A DNA stretch of 64,000 nt from positions 89,632,810 to 89,696,809 of the forward strand of contig NC_079489.1 of the NCBI RefSeq assembly GCF_020520425.1. The letters run 5' to 3'. The position numbers and the translations under genes are program-made. The notes beneath the pieces are model-generated. The model had not been told where the DNA came from. It saw nothing but the letters and a program-made list of their open reading frames with translations, and made no database searches. Below, piece after piece: positions 55,946 through 64,000 of the stretch; within the stretch, counting starts at the first letter, position 1; each line of letters opens with the position of its first letter. This DNA comes from Spinacia oleracea. Taxonomy: Eukaryota > Streptophyta > Magnoliopsida > Caryophyllales > Amaranthaceae.

Positions 55946-57568
55946 TTGACGAACGAGAGCTATGACGTTCTATTACTTGAAAGTGATGAACCTGCGACTT
56001 ACAAGCAAGCTATGACGAGCCCTAGCTCCAAGCAGTGGCAAGAAGCCATGCAATCTGAATTAGACTCCATGTCTGAAAACCAAGTATGGGATTTGGTCGA
56101 TTTGCCAGATGGCTACCAAGCCATTGGAAGCAAATGGGTTTTCAAACTGAAAAAGGACAAGGATGGGAAACTTGAAGTTTTCAAAGCTAGAGTGGTCGCA
56201 AAAGGTTACAGGCAAGTCCACGGTGTGGATTACGATGAAACCTTTTCACCAGTTGCAATGCTAAAGTCTATTCGAATAATGTTAGCAATCGCTGCATATT
56301 ACGATTACGAAATATGGCAGATGGATGTCAAAACTGCTTTCTTAAACGGCGTTTTAACAGAAACTGTGTTTATGACACAGCCTGAAGGTTTTGAGGATCC
56401 AAAGAATGCTAAAAAGGTATGCAAGCTAAAGAAGTCAATCTACGGATTGAAGCAGGCATCCAGGAGCTGGAATATACGTTTTGATGAAGCAGTCAGTGAC
56501 TTTGGTTTCATCAAGAACGCGGACGAATCTTGTGTATACAAGAAGGTCAGTGGGAGCAAAATTGCTTTCCTAGTATTATATGTCGACGACATATTGCTTA
56601 TCGGAAATGACATTCCTATGTTGAACTCTGTCAAGATTTGGCTTGGGAAATGTTTTTCGATGAAGGATCTAGGAGAAGCACAGTACATATTGGGCATCAA
56701 GATTTACAGAGATAGATCTAAAAGGATGATTGTACTTAGTCAAAGCACTTATATCAATAAGGTGCTTGATAGGTTCAAGATGGCGGACTCCAAGCGAGGC
56801 TACCTACCCATGTCTCATGGAATGACTCTAAGCAAGACTCAGTGCCCAAAAACACTTGATGAGCGTAGACGAATGAATGGGATTCCATATGCATCATTGA
56901 TTGGTTCAATAATGTATGCTATGATATGTACACGCCCGGATGTTGCGTACGCACTCAGTGCTACGAGCAGATACCAGTCAGACCCAGGAGAGGCGCATTG
57001 GACTGCTGCCAAGAATATTCTGAAGTACCTGAAAAGGCACAAAGATGACTTCCTGGTCTATGGTGGAGATGATGAATTAATTGTTAAAGGCTATACGGAC
57101 GCAAGTTTCCAAACCGACAAAGATGATTTTAGATCACAGTCTGGGTTTGTCTTCTGCCTCAACGGAGGAGCAGTAAGCTGGAAAAGTGCTAAGCAAAGCA
57201 CCATTGCGGATTCTACAACTGAAGCGGAGTACATTGCTGCACATGAAGCAGCAAAGGAAGCTATATGGCTAAGGAAGTTCATAGGAGAACTTGGTGTAGT
57301 CCCCTCCATTAAAGGACCAATAGCCCTGTATTGTGATAATAACGGAGCTATTGCACAGGCAAAAGAGCCTAGACACCACCAGAGAGTCAAGCATGTACTT
57401 CGTAGATTTCACCTTCTACGAGAGTTCGTTGAAAGAAAAGAAGTCGAGATAAGCAAAATTGGAACTGATGACAACATATCAGATCCATTAACTAAACCTC
57501 TGCCGCAGGCGAAGCACAACTCGCACACTGCAGCTATGGGAATCAAGCATATTGGAGAATGGCTTTGA
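55946..57568 (+). CDS. Copia reverse transcriptase and RNase H (pol part 2)
   Basis: This 540-codon frame continues pol after the duplication-caused shift. It has no credible start of its own; 55946 is a TTG, and the frame extends upstream out of phase with part 1. RT begins WQEAMQSELDSM and has the catalytic LYVDDILLIG. RNase H has GYTDASFQTD, STTEAEYIA and LYCDNNGAIAQ. It ends HIGEWL at TGA 57566-57568. Without the 11-bp duplication parts 1 and 2 would form one polyprotein. As it stands, RT would need a frameshift during translation or help from another copy. Confidence 0.93.
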   Translation: MTNESYDVLLLESDEPATYKQAMTSPSSKQWQEAMQSELDSMSENQVWDLVDLPDGYQAIGSKWVFKLKKDKDGKLEVFKARVVAKGYRQVHGVDYDETFSPVAMLKSIRIMLAIAAYYDYEIWQMDVKTAFLNGVLTETVFMTQPEGFEDPKNAKKVCKLKKSIYGLKQASRSWNIRFDEAVSDFGFIKNADESCVYKKVSGSKIAFLVLYVDDILLIGNDIPMLNSVKIWLGKCFSMKDLGEAQYILGIKIYRDRSKRMIVLSQSTYINKVLDRFKMADSKRGYLPMSHGMTLSKTQCPKTLDERRRMNGIPYASLIGSIMYAMICTRPDVAYALSATSRYQSDPGEAHWTAAKNILKYLKRHKDDFLVYGGDDELIVKGYTDASFQTDKDDFRSQSGFVFCLNGGAVSWKSAKQSTIADSTTEAEYIAAHEAAKEAIWLRKFIGELGVVPSIKGPIALYCDNNGAIAQAKEPRHHQRVKHVLRRFHLLREFVERKEVEISKIGTDDNISDPLTKPLPQAKHNSHTAAMGIKHIGEWL

Positions 57569-58432
57569 TGTCTCTGTTTAATGTTTTAAAGTTTTAGAGT
57601 TTAAATCTTTGTAAAACATTATTGGTTAATCATTCACAATAAATGAAATGAATTCATTTTTCCATTTAATTTGTGGTTTATTAAATGATGAGTCCCTTCA
57701 ATTTGACGATATATTCAAGATAGACTGTCAGGACCAGTCCTGTGACTAAGAAATGTCTATCAAGTGAACTTGAATGTCAAAGGTTGAAAATGGTCCCTAA
57801 TCGGAGTTTTCTATAAAATTGGACGCATAGAAAACGTTAGACGATTAGAATGCAAGATGACTAGTAGTTCTGTTTCTTGAACTATGTGGACATGGCAATG
57901 TCATAATCATTTGCATAGATACTTACTTTGGGAAGACTAGTATCGGACAAGACCTATGAAACTTTACTGTAAGAGATGAAAATCTGTCATGAGTAAATTT
58001 CATTAAATTATTAGACACTAAATCCTCAATACCTGAGTGATTTGAGATTACTTGTTTGAGAACTGGTTGCTTTGACGTTGACCAACCGTCGCACCGTAAA
58101 AGGAGGCTATAAAGGCAACGCTCAGGTAATCACCTATCAAACGAAGTCTAATCTCAAGATCGCAAGATTGGGATTGTCCTCCCATAAATCGGGATGAGAT
58201 GCTTAAAAGTTGTACAAGGCCACTCGGAGAGCTAGAAACTGTGAAATGCATGGCCGTGCTCGGATGAATCATAGGCTATGATTATCTGTTTATTTGATCA
58301 GTTGAACTCTGAAACCGAGGAACACCTCTGGACGTAATAAGGATGACAACTCTTACCTTATGTTCAAGAGCAAGCATCGAGCGACAAAGGAATTAGGAAA
58401 TGCACACTTGTCCCTAAGGACAAGTGGGAGAC
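57569..58432 (+). other. Copia 3' untranslated region and polypurine tract
   Basis: Non-coding, related to 44673-45514. It ends with the purine-rich GGACAAGTGGGAGAC directly before the 3' LTR, where plus-strand DNA synthesis is primed. Confidence 0.85.
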
Positions 58433-59844
58433 TGAAGGAAATAATGCCCTTGGACCAAGTATGCATTCTATGTTAAGTCTAATAAATGCGGTTCAGTATT
58501 AATTAACAAGTTAATAATTCAGTGAGATCAAGTGAGCTGAATGCCTAGCTAGAGGCCGCTTCAGTTCAAGTGGAATTAATGATATTAATCCACAGCTTAC
58601 TCTTGACTGAACCCGTAGGGTCACACAAATAGTACGTAAACGGATCAAGTATTTAATGGCATTAAATACTCCATCTATGAATATTCGGAACCGACGGATC
58701 TTGGTTTCAGTGGGAGCTAAGATCGTCACAGGCAAGAAATGAATACTCCGGAAACGATGATATTGCCGGAAACGGAAATATGGATCGTATCGGAAATATA
58801 AATATTATCCAAGTCGTAGATGTTGCCGGAAACGGAAACATGGTACGTATCGGAACATATTATCGGAAATGGAAATATTGCCAGAATCGGAAATATTGCC
58901 GGAAACGGAAATATTGTCAGAATCGGAAATATTACCGGAATCGGAAAATAATTCCGGAAACGGAAATATTAAATATTTGTTCGAAACGGAAATTAATTCC
59001 GGAATCGGAAATATTAAATATTGTTCGTATCGAAAATGAATTCCGGAATCGGAAAATTTAATCGGAAGCGCATCGTACGAATAAGCATCGGACGAGGCCT
59101 GCCGGACGAGGCCCAGCACGAAGCCAGGCCATCGCCCAGCAAGCCAAGCGCGCCGCACAAACAGCCACGCCAGGCCCAGCGCAAGGCCAGGCCCAGCAGG
59201 CTGCGCAGCGCGCACAGCGCGCACAGCACGCGCAGCGCGCAGCGCGCGCGGGCGCTGCGTGGGCTGCTGCTCGCGCGCACGCATGGGGCCCATCGTGGCT
59301 GCCGTGCGTGTGTGTGCAAGTGTTTGTGTTCGTGCACGTTTCCTAAAACATGCAGAGTTCGGTTAATGATTAAATTCCTAATTCTATTTGATAAATTAAT
59401 TCAATTAGAGTTCTTGTAGGATTCTAGGTTTAATTAATTTGTATCTGAATAGGATTTCGATTCCCTTTCCATACCCCTATAAATATGAGGCTAGGGCTCA
59501 CAATTTATAACAAGTTTCAAAGTATTCAAAAGTGAGTTTTTTGAGAGAAAATTAAAACACACATCTTGCTCATAAAAGTGCCGAAATTTTCTAGTACCTT
59601 AAGGGCGATTCTAGTTGGTCAATCTTAAGGCGGATCCGGACGTGCTGTGGACTATCTACGGAGGGACGACACTTCGAGTCCTAAAGACTTGTTCTTGTTC
59701 GGTTCGGGCGCAGCTAGGGAGGGCACGCAACAAAGAGTATGCATCTAAATTATGCTATATGATTATGTGTAAATAATATGTTGTCCTGGGTTAATGGTTG
59801 TTTCCGCATGATCTATGTAATGTCATATGTATCATAACCTAACA
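58433..59844 (+). mobile_element. 3' LTR of the copia element
   Basis: Colinear with 49370-50781 and, by eye, different at one base (59033). It is followed by the duplicated TGATG. Confidence 0.95.
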
Positions 59845-59849
59845 TGATG

Positions 59850-60281
59850 TACCTTCGTACAAATAGTACGATGCTTGGCACATAGTGTTTGCTTGGAGGT
59901 TAAGACTTGATTTTGCGTCTAAAAACAAGCCGTTTCGGGTTTTGAATTCCGGTTGTACGGGACGGGGCCCGGCTTGCTCGATTTTGTGGGTCGGCGCCCG
60001 AATTTGACTTGCCTTATATGATTTTGAGTGGAAAAGGCTTAGTAAAACCAATGGAATGGTCTACTAGATGAGATTTTACTTGGATTTTGAAATTGGTTTT
60101 TGAGAATTTTATTTTGTACCGAGTTCCGGGAGGGGAACGGCCTCGGGGATTGGATTTTGGATCTTGTATTTTGGAGATGTTCTTAGCAATTGGGATTTCC
60201 ACACAGAGTTGCTCCAACCGCCTAGTAAGGATAATGGTATCGTCATCATCCTAGAGGGGAGACACGATTTAGGTGTCTACA
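59850..60281 (-). mobile_element. 3' LTR of Tat-like element 2, right part (LTR start)
   Basis: Continuation of 47694-49369 after the copia insertion. On the minus strand the LTR starts TGTAGACACC at 60281, as in the LTR ending at 8847. Confidence 0.7.
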
Positions 60282-60300
60282 GAAGCCCCCACTTTGACTG
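60282..60300 (-). promoter_or_regulatory. Polypurine tract of Tat-like element 2
   Basis: The minus strand reads CAGTCAAAGTGGGGGCTTC immediately before the LTR start, the expected plus-strand primer site. It fixes the element as minus-oriented with its inside to the right. Confidence 0.7.
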
Positions 60301-60885
60301 AGCATTCGGTTAGGAAAGCGCAAGTCAAAGTATTTCGAAAGGGACGGAGAATTATCAAGATGTTCTGCAATCAAGACCACTCTTTGTACGCCGGTACCTG
60401 CACAAAACAGGCGTTAGAAAAAAGGTTAGAGTCTACCTCCGTTCGGCTGTGACGACTCCGGTCCGTATTTGTTCTGCACTTCCGTCTTTGAATTGGGACG
60501 GAGCTTGGCATCGAAAATTTTGAATCTTGAATTTTGAATTTTTGAATCTTGAATTTTTGGATTTTGAATACCTGGAGTTGATCCGTTGGGGATGTGCTTT
60601 GCTGGGGATAAGAGCTTTTTACTAGCCCTTAAGATTTTAAAATTTCGGCTGACTTTCCTGGAGCTTGGGTCCGTTGGGAGTCGAACGCCTGAGTCATTGT
60701 ATTTTTTGGACTTTGCATTTTTGAAATATTCATCTGTTTGTACTTGGAGATACGGGTGTATACCCACATTTTTCGAAAGATGGCCTGATGCGACATTTGA
60801 TGCTTGGTGCGGAAGACCGTAGTAGTAAAGGGCGTGCAATCAGCACGGGAGACCGCGCGCGGCAGATTCTGCGCATGCAACAGGC

Positions 60886-60934
60886 AGCGCCCAGCGCGGG
60901 CCTCGGCGTCTGGCGCGGGGTTGAGCTATAAAAG
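60886..60934 (+). promoter_or_regulatory. Promoter of the antisense PMD gene: GC motif and TATA box
   Basis: AGCGCCCAGCGCGGG (60886-60900) and GTCTGGCGC lie just upstream of TATAAAAG (60927-60934). The TATA box itself sits in a small inverted repeat (GAGCTATAAAAGCTC). A leader exon of about 80 bp and a 5' UTR intron (61042-61694, GTAAGT...TTTAG) lead to the ATG at 61696. Confidence 0.65.
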
Positions 60935-61346
60935 CTCCCCTTGCCGTGCCATTTTGAGGCACACTCTCTTGAATTCCTTGCTCTTCTCTCTCTCAAAGGT
61001 CGATTAAGCTCTTCCCTTGGTCTTGTTCTTGCTTTGTCCATGTAAGTATTTCATGTTTTTGCTTATGAAATAACTCTAGGATTGCATGTAGTTTTGATTT
61101 TCTTGTACTTTGAGATACTTGTTAATATGATGCTTGCATGATAGTAGGCTTCTTGAATCTTGTAGAAAATTGTTTGATTGCCACTTGAACTTGAACTGTT
61201 GGAACTTGTAGATTTGAATTTTTAAAAATTTTCTTGAATCTTGTACCTGGTATTTGTAGATGGTAGTCTCACTGGTGACCTCGCGGGGTCTCAGGAGAGA
61301 ATAGGCTAGGATGCCTAGATGTTGTTTGTAGAGTTTTGGAATGTTG

Positions 61347-61530
61347 GCTTCGGCATGGGTAGCCTACGCGTTGGTGTTGAACTTGTATACCTTCTTCGGC
61401 GTGGATAACCTAGGCGTTTGGTGTAGAATTTGTATACCTGCTTCGGCGTGGATAGCCTAGGCGTTGGTGTAGAACTTGTATACCTGCTTCGGCGTGGATA
61501 GCCTAGGCGTTGGTGTAGAACTTGTATTTT
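61347..61530 (+). repeat. 46-bp tandem repeat, four copies, in the PMD 5' UTR intron
   Basis: Units begin CTTCGGCGTGGATAGCC at about 61348, 61393, 61441 and 61487. The last two are nearly identical. The repeat lies within the inferred first intron. Confidence 0.85.
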
Positions 61531-61695
61531 GAACTAGACGTCCCTGGCTGAATTGTACTGCCACTTGGGATTTTTGAATTTTTGACTTTGTACCGGCTAG
61601 TATAGGATAACCTCTGAATTTTAATTTTTGCACGGGCTAGTATAGGACAGCCCCCAGTTTAGAATTTTGACACTTCGTACTCTGCTTGATTTAGT

Positions 61696-63264
61696 ATGCC
61701 TGGTTATACTCGGAAGAAGCTCGCCGAATCTTCGGTGGTTCGAGCTGCTGAGGAGGACGCTTCAGACGATGAAGCGGCTGCGGTAAATGCTCCGGATGGG
61801 GGTATGATTCCCCGGAGAGCACCCACTTTTGTTGGTACTGGTTGGAGTCCTTCCGATCTAGTATTTCAGTCGGAGTTTCACTTGTCTCAGCGGCCTCGCG
61901 CTGGCTTGGTGAGTCTTGTACTGTGCTTTGAATTTGTATTTTGTACTTGTATAGGTTTTGAGCTGACTCGTTCATCTGTAGGCTGACGGAGAGCCGTTTC
62001 GCACCTTCTAGTCCTTGGCGGAGCTTCAGAAGGCCTTTGCAGCCATCCGTGCTGACGAGGAGGCTATGGAGATTTGGTTGCAGACGGGCCTGGTTGACTT
62101 CTGGCGTGCCATGAGAGGTACTTCGAGGAGAAGGGGGATCAAACCCCGACTATGGGCTTTGTTAGAGCGGTGGTGGGATACCACCAACACTTTTCATATG
62201 GCATGGGGGGAGATCACCATTACCCCTTTTGAGTTTGCCATGATTTCGGGCCTTCCTTTTTCTGAGAGGAATGTGACCTTTGATTCGGAGCTGACTTGGC
62301 GCTCGGCCGCTGCCAGGGCCTTGCTCGGCCCTGTTGTTGACTTGTCAGAGGACGACACCCATGCTTCCATGACGGTGATTGTGGATGCTATCCGCGGTGC
62401 GGGTGTGTCTGCAGAGCAGAGGGTTAGGCTATTCCTATTAGCTTTGGTGAGTAGGGTAGTGGCCCCGAGCAGGAACAGTCGGGTGCACATTAGATTCCTG
62501 TTAGTTTTGCAGGACTTAAGGGCTGTTTCGAGCTACAACTGGGGTGGTTTGGCTTATAGCCACCTCTTGTACGAGATGAAGTGGGCCTCCCCGACTGCAC
62601 CGGAGAGCGAGCCGAGCATGGCTGCTCTATGGAGTGTGCTGGAGGTATTGGAGACTCCTTGTACTTGTATGTTTGTATTTGAACTTGACTGATGTTTTGC
62701 TTGCTTTTGAAAGATTTGGATATATGAGCACTTTCTGACTTTGGCGCCAGATCGTACTGGAGATGCGGCTTACCCGTATGCTGCCTCTTGGATAGGAGCG
62801 GTGCGCAGGAGGGTGCATCTGGCGGCCTCCCGCAGAGCTTGGAGAGTTCTACCTGCTGATGAGGTAATATTTTTGTACTGTTTTGCTCTTTTGTATTTGT
62901 ATTTGTACAATTGCTTGAGTTGTCTGCTTTGCAGGTGGTGTGGCGTCCTTTTGCCAACGCGCCTGTACCTGCCTCGGCTGCTCGCGCCCATTTCTTGTCT
63001 GGACGACGGGTTTTGCTCCCAGGGGTGTATCGCCACATGTGGTATCTGGAGGAGCGAGTGTCCCTTCAGCACAGTTCGGGGACTAGGTTTGTCCCCAAGG
63101 ACCCACCGGAGTCCATGCTGGCGCCGGATGAAGATCTTGCCCGGCTCTATGTGAATGCTAGGGGCGATGTTGTTTGCCGCTCTTGGAGGGACTTTGTATA
63201 AAGGAAGGGTAGCTATGACGACTTCCTGAGGAGGCTGGCTCCACCAGTACGCTTCGTACTGCCG
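61696..63264 (+). pseudogene. Plant mobile domain (PMD) gene antisense in Tat-like element 2, two stops
   Basis: Four coding exons with GT-AG borders, all phase 0: 61696-61908, 61982-62644, 62714-62863 and 62935-63264. The first is a short acidic N-terminus (MPGYTRKKLAESS). Exon 2 carries the PMD core: KPRLWALLERWWDTTNTFHM, GEITITPFEFAMISGLPF, then IHIR-like and GGLAYSHLL segments. Exons 3 and 4 (IWIYEHFLTLAPDR; VVWRPFANAP..MWYLEERV) correspond to the first two exons at 19-580 but are well diverged, so these are different lineages. TAG at 62009-62011 and TAA at 63199-63201 interrupt it. Exons matching 663-1373 are absent before the next repeat at about 63500. PMD proteins are transposon-associated with unclear biochemistry. 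The exon model is mine. Confidence 0.8.
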
Positions 63265-63520
63265 GTGAGCTTTTGAACTTTGTATCTTGTATTCTTGTAT
63301 TCTTGTATTCTTGTATTCTTGTATGATTGGATGATTATATGATTGTATGGTTTTGAACTTGAATTGGTTTGGAAAATTTGAAGTTTTGGATTTTGTATGT
63401 TTGAAAATTTGAAATTGTATGCGTTGTGTGTGCCTTGAAATTTGTAGCTATATGCATGCATGATAATTTTGCAAAAAATTTGAAAACATTTGCCCGTTTT
63501 TTCGGGTGTATATACCCACT
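63265..63520. other. Start of PMD intron 4, then junction with a repeated module
   Basis: The splice donor GTGAGC is followed by about five TTGTATTC repeats and AT-rich sequence, ending in a palindromic GGGTGTATATACCC at about 63503. No exon is seen. Confidence 0.55.
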
Positions 63521-64000
63521 ATAAGCCCCCACTTTGACTGAGGTTTTTTGGTAAGGAAAAGCGCAAGTCAAAGTATATTCAACTTTTGCTTATGCATATG
63601 CAGACTCGACTTAGGACGCCGATCTTGGACTAGAATGCTTGAATTTTGAATAATTTGCACCGAAATCTGCCCGAAGCGTTGATCCGGAATACTTGAATTT
63701 GCACGACTTGCGGCTTTGGAATCTTGAATAATGGAGGTTTGTACTTTGCTGTCCGAAACACTAAAGAGTGTGTACTCGGAGTCATAAAAGAGGATGGTGG
63801 CCTCGTCCTTTGGTGTAGGCCCCTGCGCCTAGCACAGGACATGGCGCCTGGCGCCAGCATGCTGTCGTGCAAGCCGACTCTTGTATAAATAGGGAGTATT
63901 TTGGATCATTTCTTGCATCAATCCTTCCCTGCTATTCTTGTATACTGCTTCCTCACGAAAAAGAAGAGAGAAAATGGCTATGTCCTTTGAAAATGCCTTG
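63521..64000 (+). promoter_or_regulatory. Second PMD-type promoter module, runs off the window
   Basis: AGCCCCCACTTTGACTGAG, then AAGCGCAAGTCAAAGTAT, repeats the sequence just inside the LTR at 60284. It is followed by a GC motif (GGCGCCTGGCGCC, 63843-63855), TATAAATAG (63884-63892) and ATG at 63974, which opens nine codons (MAMSFENAL) to the window edge. This is the layout of 60282-61040 with different spacing, so another antisense gene may begin here. Confidence 0.5.

Larger units (their letters stand above)
49370..59844 (+). mobile_element. Young, structurally complete Ty1/copia retrotransposon
   Basis: It is 10,475 bp with two 1,412-bp LTRs (49370-50781 and 58433-59844) and a perfect 5-bp duplication TGATG (49365-49369 and 59845-59849). 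The LTRs are colinear with a constant offset of 9,063, and I found one substitution (G at 49970, A at 59033). A primer binding site, polypurine tract, gag and pol are present. Pol is split by an 11-bp tandem duplication. It is inserted in the Tat-like LTR 47694-60281. Confidence 0.97.

Noticed and set aside
55938..55948. Programmed frameshift between copia integrase and RT
   Set aside because: The shift is fully explained by the 11-bp tandem duplication at 55849-55870, and copia elements normally use one frame.
1..64000. rRNA or tRNA genes
   Set aside because: No stretch with the conserved arms or rRNA words was recognised by reading. A tRNA or rRNA search program would be needed to exclude them fully.

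Overview
The window is plant nuclear DNA. It has spliced genes with GT-AG introns, many TA-flanked MITEs, plant-type LTR retrotransposons (copia and Ty3/gypsy Tat-like), an L1-type LINE and a CACTA element. A eudicot fits best; a Caryophyllales/Amaranthaceae genome is only a guess. One single-copy host gene is clear: Elongator complex subunit 2 (ELP2), on the minus strand from 37385 to 15666. I resolve it into 10 coding exons with consensus splice sites that sum to 2,511 bp (836 aa plus stop) with no break. Only about 12% of its 21.7 kb is coding, because introns 4, 6 and 8 are filled with nested transposons.

Layout. 1-8847: a minus-strand Tat-type Ty3/gypsy element without visible gag. Its pol is broken by stops and a frameshift, and at its 3' end it carries, on the opposite strand, a spliced gene for a plant mobile domain (PMD) protein. 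8848-10348: no gene seen. 10363-15393: an L1-type LINE with a target-site duplication and poly(A), ending about 260 bp past the ELP2 stop codon. 15666-37385: ELP2 with MITEs, two related elements with 8-bp duplications, a solo copia LTR and several nested insertions. 37386-39102: ELP2 upstream region. 39103-43724: a CACTA element with TIRs of about 450 bp. 43725-46505: the truncated 3' half of a copia element. 46506-47693: an Athila-like fragment. 47694-60281: a minus-strand Tat-like LTR split by a very young 10,475-bp copia element (49370-59844; TSD TGATG; 1,412-bp LTRs that differ by one base that I could see). 60282-64000: the inside of that second Tat-like element, with another spliced PMD gene antisense to the element and under its own TATA promoter, followed by a second promoter-like module that runs off the window.

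The most interesting system is the pair of Tat-like retrotransposons carrying intron-containing PMD genes in antisense. In that orientation the introns are not removed from the retrotransposon's genomic RNA. All introns that I can define in both PMD genes are phase 0. A GC-rich hairpin motif occurs as 29-nt-spaced pairs three times in element 1. Looser GCGCC-rich versions lie upstream of the TATA boxes of the second LTR and both PMD-type promoters. ELP2 is separate from this and acts in the host's Elongator complex.
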